Notes under the pieces: model-generated
Seen by the model: only the letters and a program-made list of their open reading frames with translations
What the model was told of the DNA's origin: nothing
The model's database searches: none
Translations under genes and position numbers: made by a program
Shown here: piece after piece, positions 58,981 through 64,000 of the stretch
Numbering within the stretch: position 1 is the first letter of the stretch
How the letters are laid out: each line of letters starts with the position of its first letter
NCBI GenBank assembly: GCA_963788185.1
Contig: CAWBGE010000023.1
Coordinates: forward strand, 186,001 to 250,000
From: CAIWHR01 sp963788185
Lineage (GTDB): Bacteria; Pseudomonadota; Gammaproteobacteria; Burkholderiales; Casimicrobiaceae
Length of the DNA: 64,000 bases
Direction: 5' to 3'

Positions 58981-61464
58981 TCACAAGCGCCAGTGCCACG
59001 CCACCGCCGCCAGCGCATAGAGCAGGACCGCGAGCAGGATCACCGCGCCGAACCCGAGGTGGATGGCGAGCACCGTGGCTAGAATCGCTGCGATCACGGA
59101 GGCGCAGCCGTTGATGCCCCAGGCCCAGGGAATAAGCGCGTCGTCACGGACGGCGAGGCGGGCGAGCCCCAACGGAAACGGCATGCCCATGGCGAACGCG
59201 AGCGGTGCGATCAGCGCAATCGAGATTGCGATCCGCGCGAGATCCGGCAGCGGCATCAGTTGCCGAAACAGCGCCGGCAGCGCGAGCAGATAGACGAGCA
59301 CGATCCCGGCGATGGCGGCGGCCAGCCACGCCAGAGGATGGCGCGCCCGGCGACTTCCCGCCGCCGCAAAGCGCGGCGCATAGCGGCTTCCCAGCCCGGC
59401 AAACACAAGGAACGCACAGAGGACCACCGCCACCGCGTAGAGCGGATGCGCGAGGAACAGGATGAACTTCTGGATGAATGCGATTTCGATGAACATGAAC
59501 GCGAAACCGAGCGCCGCGAAGTAGAGCGCGACGCCCGCGCGCGACGGCCCGCCCGACCGGCCGTTGGCGGCCCCACCCCCGCCGATCCATAGCGGCAGCA
59601 CGATCAACAGCAGGCTGGCGCCGACCGCCTGCAGCAACGTGGCGATCAGCACCGGATAGCCCCATTCGAGAAGCGGCAGTCCCCCTTGTTCCTTCAGTGC
59701 GAACAGTTCCGGCAAGGTGCGCCAGCGGAAGAAGTGAAAAAAATGAGGCCGGTCATCGGTCGCAGGCGCGATTGCGAACTTGTAGCGCTCGACGTACGCG
59801 TCTCGCTTCCGCCCCAGCAGCGCGACCGCACCGTCGTGGAACCAGGACGTGTCGAGCACGTTGTAGCGGTTGGCCTGCTCCGGTTTGATTCCCGGGTAGA
59901 AATCGGCATCGAACGAACGCGCCCGGGAGAACGCTTCGAGTGTCGCGATCTCGGCGGGCGTGAACGCGCCGTTCTTGACGAGCAGCGTCGCTGTCTTCCA
60001 GCTCCGGATCAGCGCCAGCTGGCGGCCGGGCTCGGCGACGCCGCGCCGCTCGAGCGCCACCGTCGCGGTGGCGAACAGCTTCAGGACATCGCGCGGAGGC
60101 AGGTTGATCCAGCGTGTGATGGCGAGCACGCCGCCCGGCGCGAGGCGATCGAGATACGCGTCCAGTGCCTCGACCGTGTACAGATAGCTCTCCGACAGCG
60201 CATAGAGCCCCGCTGCCGACGCGCCGAACGCATCGAGCAGTGCGACTTCGATCAGGTCGAACCGCTCGCGATTCCGCACGACAAAGCCGCGCGCCTCGGC
60301 GACGTGAACGCGCACGCCTGGCGCACTGTAGGGGCGGCCGGAGAAATCCGCGAAGTCGCGCTCCACCAGAGCGATCATCTGCGGGTTCAATTCGACCGCA
60401 TCGACGCTGCGCGCGCCGAGGACGATCGCCTGAAGCACGTCGGCACCGGTGCCCGCGCCCAGCACGAGCACGCGCGGATGCGCAACCAGGTGATAGGGCA
60501 GCGCCGAGGTCAGGTAATCGAGGTATCCGAGCGGCTCCCGCTTTCCGTCGTAGCGCAGCAGCGCGCTCGGCCCGTCGCCGTCCACGAACACGCCGAGCTG
60601 CGCCGGTGGCTCGGCCGGCGCGTTGAGGCTCAGTCCCGGGGCATGTCGGAAGGGCACCTGCGGGCTTTCGACCACGGTGATCACGCCGAGCGGGCTCGAC
60701 CGCTCGGCCAGGACACGCGCCCCGGCAACCTGCAGCGCCTGGCTCAGTTCCTTGTATTCGGATGCGACGGGCCGCGTCCAGTCGGCCGGAAGCGCGAACG
60801 GGAGCGCGGCCGCGGCGCCAAAAAGGCCCACGGCAATCGCGCGCGGCTGGAGCCGGAGGTTCAACGCGGCCACCGCGGCTGCCGCCAGGCCGAGCGCACC
60901 GGTGAGCTTCAACGCGCCGCTCGGCGAAAGCGCGAACAGCGCGGCCAGAATCGCGAGGCTGCCGGCGCCGGCGCCGAGGACGTCGAAACTGTAGATCCGG
61001 TGCGATTGCTCGCCGAAGCGGGTGAAGGTGAGGCAAAGGGCGATGGCCGCGCAGAAGAACGGCACGAAGAGCAGCGCATAGACGACCAGCAGACGCAACG
61101 GTTGCCGCGGATCCCACAACATTTCCAGCGGGTTGAATCCTACCCGCTGCGCCAACGCGAAGCCGGTCACGGAGAGCACCCCGAAGGCGGCCGCCGCACC
61201 GACGAAGGCCGCTGCGTAACGCGCGAGCAGCGCCCGGCGCGCCAGTGCGACGAGCGTTCCCGCCGCGCCGTAGCCCAGCAGCGCCACGCTGATCATCATG
61301 TAGGCGAAGTGATGCCACTGGATGATCGAGAAGAGGCGCGTCAGCAGGATTTCGTAGCCGAGCGCGGCCGCGGACAGCAGCGCGATCGCGAGCAATGGCG
61401 GGCGGGAGCTCCCTGAGGATGCGTCCTCGCCGCGGGTTCCTGCGGCAGGCGCGGCGGACGCCAT
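58981..61464 (-). CDS. membrane-embedded spermidine-synthase-like protein
   Basis: An 827-residue protein in three parts. An N-terminal membrane region (about 30-235) has six helices, a spermidine-synthase/methyltransferase-like soluble domain spans 240-570, and five or six helices form the C-terminus. The nucleotide motif VLVLGAGTGADVLQAI and VDAVELNPQMIAL resemble polyamine synthases, but the aspartates that bind putrescine are not evident. Such fused MFS/spermidine-synthase proteins are of unknown function and may methylate or aminopropylate a membrane-associated substrate. Its start lies 19 bases after the exported Pcm gene, indicating co-expression. Confidence 0.82.
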   Translation of the reverse strand: MASAAPAAGTRGEDASSGSSRPPLLAIALLSAAALGYEILLTRLFSIIQWHHFAYMMISVALLGYGAAGTLVALARRALLARYAAAFVGAAAAFGVLSVTGFALAQRVGFNPLEMLWDPRQPLRLLVVYALLFVPFFCAAIALCLTFTRFGEQSHRIYSFDVLGAGAGSLAILAALFALSPSGALKLTGALGLAAAAVAALNLRLQPRAIAVGLFGAAAALPFALPADWTRPVASEYKELSQALQVAGARVLAERSSPLGVITVVESPQVPFRHAPGLSLNAPAEPPAQLGVFVDGDGPSALLRYDGKREPLGYLDYLTSALPYHLVAHPRVLVLGAGTGADVLQAIVLGARSVDAVELNPQMIALVERDFADFSGRPYSAPGVRVHVAEARGFVVRNRERFDLIEVALLDAFGASAAGLYALSESYLYTVEALDAYLDRLAPGGVLAITRWINLPPRDVLKLFATATVALERRGVAEPGRQLALIRSWKTATLLVKNGAFTPAEIATLEAFSRARSFDADFYPGIKPEQANRYNVLDTSWFHDGAVALLGRKRDAYVERYKFAIAPATDDRPHFFHFFRWRTLPELFALKEQGGLPLLEWGYPVLIATLLQAVGASLLLIVLPLWIGGGGAANGRSGGPSRAGVALYFAALGFAFMFIEIAFIQKFILFLAHPLYAVAVVLCAFLVFAGLGSRYAPRFAAAGSRRARHPLAWLAAAIAGIVLVYLLALPALFRQLMPLPDLARIAISIALIAPLAFAMGMPFPLGLARLAVRDDALIPWAWGINGCASVIAAILATVLAIHLGFGAVILLAVLLYALAAVAWHWRL

Positions 61465-61483
61465 CGTCGCATCCCCGGGGCGG

Positions 61484-62236
61484 TCAGTGCTTTCCGGTCA
61501 ACGGCACGAAGGCAACCGGCAGTATCTGCCGGGTCAGGATCGTCCCGTCTTCACGCTTTTCCACGAGCATCAGGTGCTGGGCCAGAAACGGCGGGCCGAC
61601 GGGGATCACCATTCGGCCGCCCGCCTTCAGTTGCCGCACGAGCGGCGGCGGGACGTGGCTTGCCGCAGCCGTGACGATGATCGCATCGAAGGGGCCGCAT
61701 TCCTCCCATCCGTGATAGCCGTCGCCGACCCGGGCGCGCACTTTGGCGTAGCCCAGCGTGCGCAAGCGCTCCGCCGCCTCGCGGGCGAGCGGTTCGACGA
61801 TCTCGATGGTGCAGACCGTCTGCGCGAGTTCCGCCAGGATCGCTGCCTGATAGCCAGAGCCGGTGCCGATTTCCAGCACGACGTGGTGCGGCTCGAGGTT
61901 CATGAGGTCGGTCATCAGCGCGACGATGTACGGCTGCGAAATCGTCTGGCCGTACCCGATCGGCAACGGGCGGTTGCGATAGGCGGCGCGCAGTTCACCG
62001 GCCGGCACGAAGCGATGACGGGGAACGGTGCCCATCACGGTCATCACTCGCGGATCGAACGCCGGGCGGCCCGTTTCGGCGGACGTGTTGCGCGCGAGCG
62101 CAACGATGTCGTCCATCAGTTCCTTGCGCTGGGCGGCATACTCGTCTGCGGCGGGCGCCGGCGGCGCCGCGAATGCCAGGAGCACGAGGACAAACAGCAC
62201 GCGAATGAGATGGCACATGGGCCGCATCGCCCGCAT
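61484..62236 (-). CDS. pcm: exported protein-L-isoaspartate O-methyltransferase
   Basis: A 250-residue Pcm. The methyltransferase core is complete: RHRFVPAGELRAAYRNRPLPIGYGQTISQPYI (given in outline), the motif-I VLEIGTGSGYQAAILAEL, and DAIIVTAAASHVPPPLV. Unlike cytosolic Pcm, it begins with a signal peptide (LIRVLFVLVLLAFAAPPAPAA), so it should repair isoaspartyl damage outside the cytoplasm, where S-adenosylmethionine supply is a puzzle. I chose the ATG at 62236. One at 62218 is equally possible. It is first in a two-gene operon with the spermidine-synthase-like membrane protein. Confidence 0.88.
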   Translation of the reverse strand: MRAMRPMCHLIRVLFVLVLLAFAAPPAPAADEYAAQRKELMDDIVALARNTSAETGRPAFDPRVMTVMGTVPRHRFVPAGELRAAYRNRPLPIGYGQTISQPYIVALMTDLMNLEPHHVVLEIGTGSGYQAAILAELAQTVCTIEIVEPLAREAAERLRTLGYAKVRARVGDGYHGWEECGPFDAIIVTAAASHVPPPLVRQLKAGGRMVIPVGPPFLAQHLMLVEKREDGTILTRQILPVAFVPLTGKH

Positions 62237-62610
62237 TCCGCGCCCACTGCGAAAGCGGGCCGCATCGTGGTCATGATAGGCCGGGCGGCGGCGCGGGGCA
62301 ATGCAGTGGGCGGTTGGAATCGGACGGCGTTTCGCGCTCGCTGGACTACCATCGCGCTCAGCGCTCCGGTGCCATCTGTCAATCCGCGGGTGCGGGCTGT
62401 CCAAGTGTGTCGCAGTTCGAATGAGGTCGTGCGAGCGACGACGTGCTGATGCCGCTGCCGCCCAACTTTGATCGTGCGTAGAATGGGACTGGACGGTCAG
62501 CCCAGGATTGCGAGGCGCGATCGCATCGAAGCGGCCCACTTCGAGATCCTCATCTCCCCCGCGTCCTTCTTCACGCGCATCTGCACTGTTCACCGAGAGG
62601 AAACGGCCCA
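62237..62610. other. divergent promoter region between pcm and the SulP gene
   Basis: 374 bases with no credible gene. A TAGAAT sequence at 62476-62481 could be a -10 for the SulP gene, but it has no good -35. No palindrome stands out. Confidence 0.45.
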
Positions 62611-64000
62611 ATGAGCGATTCGGCTTCGTCGTCTCCCCAGCCGGAACCGGGCCGGATTGCGCGCCGGTCGACGGCCGCCGGCGAGACCGGCTGGAGCCGC
62701 TGGCTGCCGGGACTGCGCACGCTGCGCGGCTACGAAGTGGCCTGGCTTCGGCACGACATCGTGGCAGGACTGGTGCTGACCACGATGCTGGTTCCCGTCG
62801 GCATCGCCTACGCGGTGGCATCGGGCGTGCCCGGCATCTACGGTCTCTACGCGACCATCGTTCCGCTGCTCGCTTACGCGTTGTTCGGGCCGAGTCGGAT
62901 CATGGTGCTGGGGCCGGATTCCTCGTTGGCTGCCGTCATCCTCGCCGTCGTACTGCCGCTTTCCGGCGGCGACCCGCTACGCGCCGTCGCACTCGCGGGC
63001 ATGATGGCGGTCGTGTCGGGAACGGTGTGCATCCTGGCCGGCGTAGCGCGCCTGGGCTTCGTCACCGAGCTTCTCTCCAAGCCGATCCGCTACGGATACA
63101 TGAACGGCATCGCGCTGACGGTCCTGATCAGCCAGCTGCCCAAGCTGTTCGGTTTTTCGATCGAGCTCGACGGGCCGTTGAAAAGCGCATCGGCCATCGT
63201 GATCGCGGTGCTGGATGGGATGACCAACTGGACTGCGTTCGCCGTCGGTGCAGGCTGCCTCGCGGCAATCCTGCTGCTGAAGGGCAGCAAGCGCGTGCCG
63301 GGCATCCTGATCGCCGTCGCCGGAGCAACCGTCATCGTGGGCGCGCTCGACCTTGCTGCGCGTGCCGGCGTGTCGGTCCTCGGCTCGCTCCCGCAGGGCC
63401 TGCCCGCGTTCGCGATTCCATGGATCACCTACGCCGATATCGGCCCGGTCCTTATCGGCGGCTGCGCCGTCGCCCTCGTTTCGTTCGCCGACACCAGCGT
63501 GCTCTCGCGTGTCTATGCGGCACGGACCCGCAGCTACGTCGACCCGAACCAGGAAATGGTGGGACTCGGCGTTGCCAACCTGGCGGCCGGATTCTTTCAG
63601 GGCTTTCCGATCAGCAGCAGTTCGTCGCGCACGCCCGTCGCCGAGGCCGCAGGCAGCAGAACCCAGCTGACCGGTGTCGTCGGCGCGCTGACCGTTGCCC
63701 TGTTGCTGCTGGCGGCGCCGGACCTGCTCCGGAACCTGCCCGCGAGCGCATTGGCTGCCGTCGTGATCGCGTCGGCCATCGGCCTCATCGAGGTCACCGA
63801 TCTGCGTCGGATCTATCGCATCCAACGCTGGGAGTTCTGGCTGTCGATCGTCTGCACCATTGGCGTGGCCGTGCTGGGCGCCATTCCCGGCATCGGCCTG
63901 GCAATCGTCATTGCAGTCGTCGAATTTCTCTGGGACGGCTGGCGTCCGTACTCCGCAGTGCTCGGTCGCGCCGAAGGCGTCAAGGGCTACCACGACATCA
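62611..64000 (+). CDS. SulP family anion permease (3' end beyond window)
   Basis: The ATG at 62611 has GAGG about ten bases upstream, and the frame stays open to the window edge (463 codons). SulP features are clear: HDIVAGLVLTTMLVPVGIAYAVASGVPGIYGLYATIVP, given in outline, KPIRYGYMNGIALTVLISQ, and the helix-8/9 block DPNQEMVGLGVANLAAGFFQGFPISSSSSRT, also in outline. Members carry sulfate, bicarbonate or dicarboxylates with a cytoplasmic STAS domain, which would lie past the end. The protein is close to the end of its membrane part here. Substrate cannot be told. Confidence 0.93.
   Translation, partial: MSDSASSSPQPEPGRIARRSTAAGETGWSRWLPGLRTLRGYEVAWLRHDIVAGLVLTTMLVPVGIAYAVASGVPGIYGLYATIVPLLAYALFGPSRIMVLGPDSSLAAVILAVVLPLSGGDPLRAVALAGMMAVVSGTVCILAGVARLGFVTELLSKPIRYGYMNGIALTVLISQLPKLFGFSIELDGPLKSASAIVIAVLDGMTNWTAFAVGAGCLAAILLLKGSKRVPGILIAVAGATVIVGALDLAARAGVSVLGSLPQGLPAFAIPWITYADIGPVLIGGCAVALVSFADTSVLSRVYAARTRSYVDPNQEMVGLGVANLAAGFFQGFPISSSSSRTPVAEAAGSRTQLTGVVGALTVALLLLAAPDLLRNLPASALAAVVIASAIGLIEVTDLRRIYRIQRWEFWLSIVCTIGVAVLGAIPGIGLAIVIAVVEFLWDGWRPYSAVLGRAEGVKGYHDI

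Noticed and set aside
1..64000. CRISPR arrays, integrase, transposase or phage genes
   Set aside because: No spaced direct-repeat array and no recombinase or capsid-like protein was seen. The only repeat element is the palindrome at 53388-53550.

Overview
The window reads as chromosomal DNA of a GC-rich betaproteobacterium, most likely of the order Burkholderiales. The grounds are the very high G+C with strong third-position GC bias, Bug-type tricarboxylate-transporter receptors (two intact, one broken), tripartite TctAB and TRAP carriers, a Cupriavidus-type NAD-linked hydrogenase, and an OxyR-style ahpCF locus. No phage, plasmid, CRISPR or insertion-sequence genes are visible. The only mobile-looking object is a long imperfect palindrome at 53388-53550.

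Layout. 1-3583: a methyltransferase and a secreted FecR/DUF6600 proline-rich protein. 3708-8286: a TRAP carrier (dctPQM) divergent from an SDR oxidoreductase and an RbsD/FucU-like sugar mutarotase. 8365-9714: tRNA-His and tRNA-Arg flanking an unrecognised 254-residue protein with a good promoter. 9887-15042: hoxFUYHW, a soluble NAD-reducing [NiFe] hydrogenase operon with its maturation protease. 15303-16337: a TGS GTPase. 16434-22240: a D-glucarate module (aldolase, gudD, tctAB, an internally deleted Bug receptor, and a divergent GntR regulator). 22502-24820: a single-chain fusion of a cyclic-nucleotide-like domain, acetate kinase and a PduL acyltransferase. 24859-41637: mixed metabolic and transport genes, including an M36 protease, aroG, two EamA exporters and ahpCF. 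42172-49137: a second sugar-acid module (IlvD/Edd dehydratase, LacI regulator, enolase-superfamily galactarate/talarate dehydratase, Bug receptor, GarD). 49252-64000: hydrolase, DUF362 protein, racemase, a DUF5648 protein, TauE/SafE permease, M16 peptidase, a K+ channel with TrkA domains, a membrane spermidine-synthase-like protein, an exported Pcm, and a SulP permease cut by the window edge.

How it fits together. The two aldarate modules converge on one chemistry. GudD (glucarate) and the GalrD-like and GarD enzymes (galactarate) should all give 5-keto-4-deoxyglucarate, which the HpaI/GarL-type aldolase splits to pyruvate and tartronate semialdehyde. The glucarate TctAB carrier has lost a functional receptor of its own, so one of the intact Bug proteins may serve it. 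The acetate-kinase/PduL fusion puts acyl-CoA to acyl-phosphate to carboxylate conversion on one polypeptide and is the most unusual gene here, made stranger by altered residues in its kinase active site.
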